A DNA stretch of 64,000 nt from Zerene cesonia (lineage: Eukaryota; Arthropoda; Insecta; Lepidoptera; Pieridae). The position numbers were made by a program, and so were the translations under genes. Location: contig NC_052106.1 of assembly GCF_012273895.1 (NCBI RefSeq), positions 1,302,001-1,366,000 on the forward strand, given 5' to 3'. Positions 13,211-25,800 of this stretch are shown piece after piece; the first letter of the stretch is position 1, and each line of letters begins with the position of its first letter. The notes below the pieces were generated by a model that saw only the letters and a list, made by a program, of their open reading frames with translations, did no database searches and was not told the origin of the DNA.

Positions 13211-13411
13211 ACTAGCTTCGCCCCGCAGTTTCACCCGCGTAACTCCGTATCCCGTAGGAATATCGGGATAAAAAGTCGCCTATGTGTTATTCCAGTTGTC
13301 CAGATATCTACGTACCAAATTTCATTGCAATCGGTTCAGTAGTTTTTGCGTGAAAGAGGAAAAAACACACACACATCCTTACAAACTTTCGCATTTATAA
13401 TATTAGTAGGA
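13211..13411 (+). repeat. interspersed repeat, CGCCCCGCAG...ATATTAGTAGGA family
   Basis: Close copy of 2742-2940 in the same orientation, about 250 bases before the exon at 13667. Confidence 0.8.
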
Positions 13412-13499
13412 TAGTAGGAGAAGGATATTATATTGGCGACTTGGAAAAATTAATAGCATAGTTTGATATCCGAAAAAGGTCATAGTTAGAGTTACTGTC

Positions 13500-13655
13500 T
13501 ATCTGTTCTCTTACAACGCTGGAAGCTTGTTATATCATAAATGACACTGTAGAAACTGCTTCACTTACCGGTGGTAAATGTTAAATCTATGTTATGACGA
13601 TTCAACAGTGCGTATCAGAATTGATTTAATAAATGTTTGAGTTTGAGTTCGACAT
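13500..13655 (+). repeat. LINE 3'-end remnant
   Basis: CACTTACCGGTGGTAAATG, GACGATTCAACAGTGC and the terminal TTTGAGTTTGAGTT stretch match the 3' untranslated end that follows the decayed LINE reading frame at 17048-17281. It stops within about 10 bases of the splice acceptor of the next exon, so its end may supply intron sequence near the acceptor. Confidence 0.6.
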
Positions 13656-13666
13656 TATTGTTCCAG

Positions 13667-13830
13667 GTTGCCTAACATGCGTCCAAGTGCTGAACCTGAT
13701 GGTGCTACTCGGGTTCATGCTGAACTACGCCCTGCGCGTCAACCTCACCATCGCGATCGTGGAGATGATCTTCGACGAGAAAGACCTGCAGGCTGCCGCG
13801 AACCTCACGGACTCCTTGAACGTTACAGAG
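13667..13830 (+). CDS. SLC17 transporter, exon with helix 1
   Basis: Opens with two bases completing a codon, then CLTCVQVLNLMVLLGFMLNY. Carries the family-conserved Arg in helix 1 and the first extramembrane loop with NLT and NVT sequons. Acceptor TTCCAG; donor GTTGGT after GAG, phase 0. Confidence 0.9.
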
Positions 13831-16800
13831 GTTGGTGCTATATAGATATTAGCGGTTGCCCGCGGCTTCGCACGCGTATAATTCAGAGCAGTTTAATAGC
13901 CTACTAAATAATAATGTGTATAATAACATACATATAAACCTATTAAAACACTGTCTATTAAAAAAAATAACGATCAAAATCCGTTGTGTAGTTTTAAATA
14001 TCTAAGCATACATACATAGAGATAGACGCAGAAAGTGACTTGGCGTTATACGTATAAATACGTATAAAAAAACGAGTTTCAACTAAGACAGAAAAGTATC
14101 TAATCTTCTTTTTTGATTGGAATACGGGAATTTTTTATTATGAATGCAATATGAAACAGCATTTGTATACTTCTACAGCATATGTATCTTTTTAAAATTG
14201 TTTTTGTATATAGGTATGTTTGTAATGTTTTCACACGCAAATGCTCAACCGATTTCGAAAATTCATCTGGCATTCATGTATGCATCTATATATGTACCAC
14301 AGGCGAACCTGGGCGGACCGCTAGAAATAATATAAAGCTGAATAGTTTGTTTGTTTGGACGTGCTAATCTCAAGAATTAAATAATCTAATCTAATTTGTG
14401 GCATTACACGGTCCATTTCTGAAAGAACGCTATATACAGGCTATTAAACTACTAAATCTAGTAAAGTTCCCTTTAAACCTATATACCTACATATCATGCC
14501 CATTAAAACCGCAAAGATCACATAACTAGCATCAATTATCCTGCACTTAGCTCAATTATAAGTTACATTAGAAGATAATTAATCCTTATACTCTAAACAG
14601 GTAAATTCTCGTGTTGATTTTTGTTTCCTTTCAAACAAAAGAGGTTCCAAGAAGCGCTCTGTATTCTGCTGAGTCATTCAATTATTTGCAGTTCATTTAC
14701 CCGACGTTCCTTTCGTTTTTGGGTGTTTATGAATTATGTATGTTTTTATGTTAATTGTGTTCATTATTTTGGGATTATTGGAGACTGATTCATTCATATA
14801 TCATACTAGCTGCACCCGGCAAACGCTGTTCTGCCTTACTCTTATCATTTAGGGAGATGAAAAATAGATGTTGGCCGATTCTCATAGATACCGGATAACC
14901 ACAAAAAAATTTCATCAAAATCGGTCAAGCCGTTTCGGAGGAGTATGGCAACGAAAACTGTGACACGAGAATTTTATATATTAGATATTCTTATAGAGAA
15001 GGGCGGGTTAAAATGCAAGCGATTGGCAGAAATAATAATAGCGTAATAATTGGCAGTAATAATAAGCTGTTCATACTTCCTAAGCTGTTAATATAATGTT
15101 TAATGTGAAATTAATTTTAAATGAATAAGATGCTATGTTGTAACAAGCTTTAGCCGCGGCTTCGCTCGCGTTTGGTTTATGTCTAAATAATTCTAGAATC
15201 TACCAGAACACACATAAATGTCACAAAAATCGATCTAAAGAAACATACCTACTGTCAATGCACGATTTCTGTGATATATAATAATTATTTTTTTATAGTG
15301 TAACAATTAAAATAAATAGATTTACACTTGGATAAAAATACCTGTATCGTATTAACTACTGAAAGCACTATATTATATCGACTATTCTGTAAATTGTTTA
15401 CAGAATGACAAACCAATGTGATAACCTCTATTTAGGGCGTTCAGCTGGAATTGTATTAAATAAAGTGTTAAAATTTTTGCTGAAAATAAGTCTACAAACA
15501 TTTATGGAATAAAATCTTTGGCAGTGATGTGAACACAAACAACATCAAACATAATTAAAAAACTAAAAACACGTTTCAATGTCAGAACTCTGAATCTACT
15601 AAATTCTCTCGCACGGGTTCCCCATCCCCTCTTTTGTCCCCTTGGGGGTAGAATTTATCAAAATCCTTTCAGCCTGATGCGTCCAGTAGATTGGGGCATG
15701 CGTTGATAGCCCACTATGTCAGTCAGTCACCTTTGAGTTTTAACTATTTAAATATTTTGATTTAATCCTAGCGATCTCAAATTCATGAAATTATTGTTTA
15801 GTCACCGATCCTTCATAAGTGTACAAATTTTGAATGAAGTCTGTTTGTTTAAAGTGTGTCAAATTTGTGCGTAAAGAAATATGTAACCGACATACAAACA
15901 GACAGGTGAAGCTAATAATAGCGTGTTAAAATAATGATACAGAATAAGCTCATAGTCCAATATATTATACCTAGAAGTAATACCATTTAATGTGGGTGTG
16001 TCCCTGTCCAGACATGAAGATTGATCGATCACACTGTTTTGCTTCCATTTATCTGATCTCCTAACTTCTGTGGTAGTGTAGTTAAGTAATGCTATCAGGC
16101 GACACACGAGCTCCATTGCCAACTATGACATAACAAATAGCTACATAAATAAAGGCCACAAAGGTAAAGAAATAATACAATTTTACTTATTTATCGTCGA
16201 TTACAAGTAACTATAAGCAAACAGCGATGTAAAAAGATGTTTACTTAAAAGAACTTTCAGCATCCAGAGCACATCCAACAAACCCGCTACCACTGGGACA
16301 CGAAGCAAAAGAACCACCTCCTGGGTTCCTTCTTCTGGGGTTACGTGCTCACAGAGGTGCCGGGTGGACGACTGGCGGAGGTGATAGGCGCCAGGTGAAT
16401 ATGGACCTTATTTTTACTGATATATGAAATAATGTCGCTTATTGTACGATAAGTAATTTGAAGAAAGAAGCAATGTCTCAGAAAAATAATTCTGAAGAAC
16501 GAGTAAGCTTAATTAAGACGACTGAAATAAATTGCGTAACGACACTTAATAAAACCTCCATAATATTAACATGTATTACTTTTTTAGTAAATTATCTTTA
16601 TTGTAATAATAAAAAAATAATCAGTAAGGATGCTCGAAGGATTTATTTGTTGCTTAATTATAAAGTGTTATAAATACGACAACATGCTCAAGCATTTTGA
16701 GAATTTAAATAAAACGACGTCCTAATAAATAACGGGATGACTCCCAGGGCAACCAGGTGAAGTATGACAGCTGATTGCATGCCACAGGTATGCAAATTAT

Positions 16801-19800
16801 CGATTTTAAGTACGACGACCGCAAAAATCGATTAAAATTTATGCAAGTCGGTAACATCATGTTGATCCGGTTTTTTAATCGATGAATTATATTTTAAATT
16901 GACATGTATTGTTTTGTATGCAAGGTGTTTTATAATCTATGTTATAAATATTAATTGGTCGTTGCAGGAATTAAAGTATCAATAAAAAAATATTAACCCA
17001 TATGTAACATATAAAAACATACAAAAGTAGGTGATAGACATAGTAATGACACGAGGAACAGAAATAAAATTGAAGTGCCTGTTTTCCGGCTTAGTAAAGT
17101 AAAAAATTCATTTATGAGACAAGGTATACGCGTATACAACAGTTTTCCTCATAGTATTAAATCGTTTAGTAGTCCTAAATTCAAAAACTATATTAAAAAC
17201 GTATATGTTCGGAGAGCCTACTTTAAATGGCATTAATGAATATATGGAAGATGACAATCCATGGAATGTTGTATCTTAGGAACTACAGGTCTGTTCATTG
17301 GCATCAATGTTATGTACATGTTACATATGATGTAGAATTAATATGTAAAATTGATATTATTTTAAAAGAACAACTACAGAGTTTCATGCCGGTTCTTCTC
17401 TGTAGAAACTGCCTTCCGATCCGGTGGTAAATGTTAACTGTGTGACGATTCAAAAGTGCTTTTATTAGAAGTCTAGTTGAAAATTATATGTTGAGTTTTG
17501 AGTTTATATTTTAAATGCGAAAATTTTAAACGCACATAATGTTATGTAGGATATATATTTGTATGTCATATTAAAAAAAACATTAATCAAAAAAAGTAAG
17601 TGTGAACTTTTGTTAGTGCGCTATATTTTGTGAATAATAAAGCTTCGACCTTGAGTTTAATATAACTGTTTGACGTAAGCATGGATGAGACGATGAAGAT
17701 GCTATAAATTAGAAGATCGTTGCGTCACACTTTATTTTCATGTATAAGTATTCATTATTCCATAATACAATTGGTGAAATTAGAAATCATTTAGCCCTTG
17801 CGCGTATAAAGCAATGGAGAGGAGACACAGCAAATTTCAATTATGCAAACTGTTTTCTGTACTACTTAGAGTTACATAAGGGGTGATAAAGGTGAATCCA
17901 CAGCAGAGAGCAGCTGGTACACAAACTACGCCGAACTTTCTTGAACAATTAATAGAAGGGTCGCAAGTCAACGAGACATAATGTACAGTTTTGGTCCTTG
18001 TCATCGATTTAAATTGCGCTAATTTATTACTGGCAATTAAAGAGTCTAGTGATGGCTGGGAGGTATGATGGTATCCAATCAGTGACATAAGTTTATTCAT
18101 AATATTTATATTGAGTTAATTGCTGGAATAATTATGCTCACTGGATAGGTGTACTAAGTCAGCAATTACTTACAAAAAAAAAAACACTTATCAACTTTCT
18201 ACATAAATTCTGCCGCAATTCAGTAGTTCTCCAAAAATCGATATTTATTCCAAAAAGTTCAAATACGATAGAGGTTACAATACAGAATCTGTAAATCCCA
18301 AGGATTATAAAACACTGGTCTTCAAACTTATTTTCGTTTAAAGCCCCTTAAATAAATTAGTTGTTTTTTATAGAATTGGGGAGATTATATAAACGAAACT
18401 AGCAAAACAATAATTTCGCTCTTCGAATATCCAACGTCAATTTATTAGAATCAATGGTATTTAGTAGTACTTACTTTAATTTTAGAATATTTGAAGTTAC
18501 AAGTTAAACAAATAAAATATTCAGCCACCCCCTATTTTCACCGCAACGCTCTATGTATTCAGCGTCGACTAAGGGGCGTTAGGGCCCACTTTGAAAAATA
18601 CTGGCTTTAGTCAAGCTTACTTATTTTGATATACAGTGAGCGGGCGTCAATCATGTAACCGAGGGGTATGATAGCGAACACCGGTTTATGAGTAATCTGA
18701 TGAGTAAGCCGCTATCTGGGTCGCCAAGTTCAAATTTTAAGTTTGACATACGTTTGCAACTGAGTATTTGCTGAAACTTGTTTGACGTGCAAACCGAGGT
18801 TATGAATAAATCCCACCATTCTTTAAACGACATTAAACGATCTCACGAACGAACGGCTCAATTGATAAATTAAAATCAGTTCCGCAGAAATGGTCATTTA
18901 ATGAAACTGATGAATTGATCGAATTATTATGATTGTCACAGTTCTCCGTCATTGTTTTGTCTCCAGTAGCAATTCTTAATTGCTCTGAATACAGCAGGTG
19001 CAGCTAAATTGAACGCACGTCATTTATTTCTCATTGTTTATTTAAAGACAAACATAGTAACCTAGAATCGGTGAATCCAACCACAAAACTGTTTATTCCT
19101 TGTTTTGAAAACAGATCGCTCTTTTGCTAATGCAATTTCAAAAGCAAGTGTCGATCAGCATAGAAATGCAAAAACGGATGCCCAGAGTAACTGGCATAGC
19201 GAAAAATGATTCATGGAACATTCTCGAAGGCGATGCGGGCTAAACGAATGGCGCTATCGTGTCATTGTGTGCGTCCATGGATGAAATATGCGTGTTTGTT
19301 TTTGCAAGACAATGTGGGCGGGTGCTCATGATATCACATATTAACTATAGCGTGAACGCGAACTGCTTTCTTTGATACAATTTTAGATTTTCTCATGGTT
19401 CTCTGTTATGAAATAGTAGTGCGATGTTTGTAAATGGTAGTGTATTCGTGTTTTGATTATGATCGCCATTGGTGTTGAATGATTTAAGTTAATGATCTAC
19501 AAACAGGTTATGACAGTACATCTTTTCGGATTTATTGTCTTTTTGCACCAAGACCTTCTAAAATTTTCCGTTGTTTCTTTGACTTATTATCTTAATGACT
19601 TCTCCTCTAGGCGAGTCTTCGGCTACAGCACTCTGCTGGCCAGCATCCTCACCCTGCTGTCACCATGGGCAGCTGCTCTAGGCTTCGGCTGGATAGTGGC
19701 ACTGCGCGTGGTCCTGGGGTTCCTCCTGGGTGCGACCTGGCCGGCCATCCTGCCCATGGCCTCCAAGTGGGTGCCGCCGATGGATAGATCCAAATTCATG

Positions 19801-22800
19801 TCTAATATGATGGGTAAGTTTAAAATAGATTTCTGTGCATCTTTTCTTGATAAGTAAATATAGTTTCAATCAATTCACTTACATGTGAAATAGGATATTT
19901 ACTTTAGAAATGTTTTGAAAATTTTAGAAGAGTTATTTAGTTTTTAATTTGAAATGTATTTTGAAATAAATTATTTAAACAATGTTCCGATAATACCTAT
20001 GGAAAATATTAAATATTCCGATGCTGTGGAAAATATTTTGTTACGTGATAGGTATGTGTTAAATGGCAGGGATGTACGAGTAGGTACTAATTTGTTTAGG
20101 ACGTTGCTCTTAAGCGCTGACTTCGAGCTCTCGAATCTTCTTTATTGTGCGACCTTTTATAGGACAAATATAATTTACTTGGCAACTAAATTAACGGGGT
20201 TTTAAATATTTTATTGTTCAATTTATAACTTGGGTTTATCCCAAATGTATTCTTTGATTATTTTCATTGTGATGGATAGTTTTTAATTTTCTGTTGACTA
20301 ACAATTAGTCTAATAAAAATATTATTTTTTTATGATTAGGTATCTGTATGATCAATAGATAATATATTTTTATACTTGCAATAATCATAGTGGGTATACA
20401 GTAGGTAATTGCTTTTTTGCATAACTTTGTATTCAAAGTAATACAAAAACCTCTACAAAATTCGAGATTTTCCCTCCAGTGTTATTTGTTAAGCTGTTTG
20501 CGTATCCTTATCGAAATTATGGGCATGCCATTTTTAATTCCGCAAATTCGAACAACTTTACTTAACCTTGTCCTTGTCGCCTTATGTACAACCCGGAAAA
20601 TGTGCGATAAATTGACAAAATGATAAATAACACTTCATTGTTTTATTTTGGTGACTTCGCGTCATCAGTCATGACTTGTAATTTGAGGATAAAAAGTATA
20701 AATCGTAAGACCCCGAGTATTGACACAGTGATAACACTCGATTGTTTTATTTTGGCGGTTTCGCGTCATCACTAATCACTGGTTATTCGGGGCAATGTTA
20801 GATATATCATACAGTTTCGTCAAGATGGCGACGGAGGCGCGCGCAGGCGTGTTGCTGACGTCAGCGTTGTCGCGCGATCTGATTGGCCGCTGCGTTTGAC
20901 CGCGCGGGCTAACCTTGCGCAACGGTTGCTATGCGCGTAGGCTGAGAATTGTATGAAATGCAATGTTATTTTCACGCCGCGTCACGTGGCCCGCTATATT
21001 GTTGCGGGTTGCAGCGATAACAGTTAGGGGTTTTCGGTTTACTAAACAATTGGACGGTATACGTGGTAAAGTTACAAAAATTATAGGAGAACATTTTGAA
21101 ATGTAGGTAATTTTTATGATTGAGTAAGCATTATATTATGTGTCATTAATTCTATAAGCATTCAGCTGACGTGACTTTTGTTAGATTGTATGAATTGATG
21201 TTGCGAATGAAGTTTTATCTGTTTACATAACGACATCTTCACCCACTTTATTTCATTCCGGCCTATATTACTGTCGTTTTTGGACCAAAATATTCATTAG
21301 CATATTCTACTTAAACACAAACGTGTGTAACGGTATTCCTAATCGAGTTTTGATGCTAAAAATAGCGCGAATTATCTTAAATACTAAGGTCTAAAATTGC
21401 GCGTAATAACTGCCAGACGCATTCATCTTTGAACGTGTCGCCTGCAGATCAAAGTGGGTCAACGTATTACTAAAATCGTTCGAGTCATCGTATTTATAAT
21501 TACTAAACTGGATACATAATTTACCATACAAATAAATATTCTTTAAATAATGCAAACATAAATGGATCAGAGTAAATAATTTCACCCCACTTCGCGTGCT
21601 ATGCGTTTGGAGTCAATAACCTACGCCAAGTTGGCAAGAAAACGAGACAAAATAAAAGTTAACGCCTGGTGCACTTACGCATGCTCTGGGAAGTCGGATC
21701 TATAGTCTATGGCCAACGGTGACAATAAATTCACCACCCACTCCAACTGAATGAGGTTAATATCACTTGCGCAAAGTTTTCGGATAAAATGGCAGAGTTT
21801 GCTCAATCAAAAACACATTTGTTGTAAATCGATGGCGCAATGTGAAGAATTTTAATGTCTTTTTTGTACAAACTTCATGTTTCTTCCATAAATAGTATGC
21901 TCGATCTTTCTGGCTTGGTGTTTTGTAAATTTTATCCAACCCTGATATGGATTGCTTCTGACTGACATACAAAGACACTTGAATTACTTCCAGTCATTAA
22001 AATTTTTTTATTATACAGATATTATTGATACAAATTGTCTCATTTTAGGCTTATTATTCTGTGCTTTAAGAAGGCTTTTTTCCATCTTAATTTAGGTTAA
22101 AAGGCGATAACAATCCCATCGTGCCTTATCCAATACCGAAGTGAAACAAACTAGAAACAATTTTACAATATATGAAATTAATTAATTGGTCATTAGCCCG
22201 AATATTATAAATCATTCGCCGTTCAAAATTATGATCGTGCTATTGGCACATAAACATGTCTTCAGACAATTTGACTGTTGTCATGTCATTGTTACTTCAG
22301 CGACTTTCTATTCTAGTATCTAGAACATTTATCCAGGTGTTAGATAAGTTACTTTCACTAGTGCCGAATTAGAACGCAATTAGAATTAAGTTTTTCATCA
22401 TCATCAATAGTCTATACATGTATTTATTTATATATATTTCTTTCTGAAAAATGCTATTGTTTAATAAATTACGACACTGCACTGGAAACCTGCAGTTCAC
22501 TGCTGTTGTTTTGTTGATACTGATCTCACTGATATTGTCGGAATAAGGAAATGTATTTTTTTTTAAATTCTCTGAACACTAAACCCGTGTAACAGAAGGT
22601 GTGGCAGGGCATATGTATAATGGCAATAGTAAATAACGCAGAGTGGATTAATCTCCTACAGTAGCCATAAACAATGTTTTTAGAAGAGGCTGCCACAAGG
22701 GTAAGGATAGCTTCGGAAATATAATGAAGTAAGCGTTGTTACAAACCTTGGTTTCACATCGCAAAATATTTTGTAAAAAGTTTTGTTTTCTGTACTAACA

Positions 22801-25800
22801 ATAAATAAATAAAATAAATAAATAAAAGTTCTGGAAAGCCATAGAACATACTTAACATCATAGAATATCCCATGTAAATGCTTCATAAAAATCTCTTAAC
22901 CCATAAACGCTAACTTCGCATCAAAAAAACTTCATCGAGCGGTAAAATCTAATCGAAAAAGGTCACGGGTAAGAACTAGAGGTTCAATAAAGAGTATCAA
23001 TTGACATGTATTTGTTTGTAATTGCGCATAATCAATGAGTTATCGATGTGATAAGTCAAAGACTTATCTGATGTGGATGACAAACAGACCGTCTGTAATG
23101 GAAATGCGAAGCAGCGCATTTGCATTGCGGGTTAAATGTCGAATCATAATGAGTGTCCATGATTTAAGTGGATAAAAGTATTGAGTGACGGACCTTTTTT
23201 CAACGATCCTAATATTGTCTATAAAAATGCACTAGATTTTCTACGATCATTGTATTTTATCCGATTCCAGTTGTGTATTGAAATGAAATAAAAAAACATA
23301 TTTGTACTATTAAAGCATCCTGCGAAAGTTGTAAGGATGTGTGCGTGTGTTTGTTGCTCTTTCACTCAAAAACTACTGAACCGATTGCTATGAAATTTGG
23401 TACATAAGCAGCTGGACTAACATATAACTGGAATAACATATAGGCAACTTTTTATCCCGATATGCCTACGGGATACGGACTTACGCGGGTGAAACCGCGG
23501 GGCGCAGCTAGTGGGATATAAAATAATGCGTCTGCATAATAATACTACAATAATGTTACTTAACATAGGGTAAGTGATTTTCACACCTATTCCATTATTT
23601 TATTTTCGAAAAGTGGTTCTGCATCGGCTAATTTATAAAGCTTCTATTTTAAAATATCTTACACACACCTTGAAAGCAGTCACAACGGTAACTCTTGAGT
23701 CCCTTAACGAAGAAGTATTTTCTTCAGATACTGAATCAATATCTTCCGAATATTTTTTTATTCACAAATCACATGGACAACGCTATGATCAGATTCATAT
23801 ATTCATAGTATAAGTATGGATTAGATCTATTTAAAATCCTGTTGATGTGGTTTTTCTTGTTGTATATGAGGTTATGAATTATAAACAGTTACTTGACCTA
23901 CACTAATATAATATTTGTCCTTTAAAACTGATTTCCTTTAGAGTCACGTTTTTCCTGATTCTTTAATATGTTTATATATATTATTAAGATTTACTGATTT
24001 CTCCTTACTTGTCAATTGATCTCAATTCTAAATTCATTCATTTTCTTTATACTCGGAAATAGTTCAAGGCGTTCTAATTAATAGCCTTTCATACGTTTCA
24101 ATGATTTGAAAAATATATATCCTCATTGAGTATAATATAAAGCTTCGAACTTGTTTCCTGAGTTATGGTATTTGTACATTAAAACGTCTTATTAAAATCA
24201 AACGATAGATAAAACAAAACGTCCACAAAAACCGTTGAAATTGGTCACCCTCCTGACCTAACTAGCAATGGAATCGTACTGTCCGTCGATCGTGTATCAA
24301 AACTGAATAGGATCAATAGTTCAGCGCTGGACCATTTGGAGTGTTTATCGGATTCGTGGAAATTTTTGGTCCTTCGAGACCGCCGGTTAAAACTAGACCG
24401 ATTTAGCCAAATAAAATACGCAAACCGTATGTTTAGGGATATTTAAATAATGTCGAACGGACTGTTTATGTGAATGACTTTTAGTTATTTGAGACGAATA
24501 TATCATATGTTCGTCACATCTCGTTTTCGTGACAAAATAAATCGCTGGATTGATTGAATAATCGATTTTATTAATTCACTTTTTCTTCTAAGATCAATGA
24601 AAAAGGGAAGAAGGAAGGTTCAGTCAGACAAACAGACAGACTGACAGACAAGAGTTACTATTGCATTTACGATTAGTATGATACAATTTTAATTACCTCT
24701 GCGTCAAAAGGACACAATATAAATAATACCAAATCACATTCAAATAAATAAAATATATGATATTTTTATAACTCCTTACACTAACATACAGTTACCGATT
24801 AGCAACAATGCAGTTATGCAAGGCATTACACAATACCATACGGTCAAGGGTAGCTTTAATGGATGTATTATATTATAGTCGAGATTCTTACATTTAGATT
24901 TATTGCAATTGGTATTTCTCCCTTATTTCGTAACACTGTTATAGAAAATAAACAACTGTCCCTTACGAAAAAATATATCGTTTGATAATTAATTGATCAA
25001 TTTACAAATGTATGATATGCATTTAATAAGTAAATAATTTGCTTACTGCATAAAACAATAAAAACTTAAATCTTGATTTAGCTAGCCAATAAAGAAGAAT
25101 TGATCGGAAAAAAATTCATATCAAAAGTCATAAGGTGAATCTATTTACTGCATTAAGCTGTCGTGTGTGATGTATTAAGTTTTTTTTAGGGTTCCATACC
25201 TAAAAAGGGAAAATAGGGAACCCTGATAGGATCACTTCGTTATGCGTCTGATTGCTTGTCTGTCGTTCAGGACACTTTCTTAGGAACGCGCAGGCTGTGA
25301 AAGTATCAAACTACTAAGTGAACGCAATCAAAAGATACGTTTGTGCTGCAATTTTTTGCAATTGCTAAAAAAATCATATCCTCTTTTGTCTGTCTGTCTG
25401 TCTCTTCTTCACACCGAAACCACTGATCTGATTTTAATGAAATTTGTTACAGAGGCTTGTTTTTATCCCGGGAATGGAACGGGTATTATGAGGGGAAAAC
25501 CCCGGGACTATTTTTTATTTTGACTACACGAGCGGATAAATTGAATTTGTTATTAATCATGTAATAGATAATAAACGAAGTGATTGTTCATATATTAATC
25601 ACTAGGTACCATAAGTATTTATTGAATTGCAATTAGTTATTATCAACAACTTCACAATATTATTTTCCTCAATACAATTCCTTAGACCCGCTTATTATTG
25701 TAATATTTATGTAAGAAATTACGTAACGCTAGATCGATATATCGTGTTATATATTTAAATGAACTAAGTGTTTTTGAATTAATAAACAAATACCCGAGAC

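Larger units (their letters stand above)
8535..13666. other. probable first intron of the transporter
   Basis: AT-rich DNA without coding signal. It contains a diverged interspersed element at about 9839-10035, a hairpin near 11469-11493 (ATTGGGACC, 7-base loop, GGTCCCAAT), a SINE-like copy at 12248-12560, a foldback element at 12645-12822, a repeat at 13211-13411 and a LINE 3' remnant at 13500-13655. The acceptor is TTCCAG ending at 13666. Confidence 0.5.
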
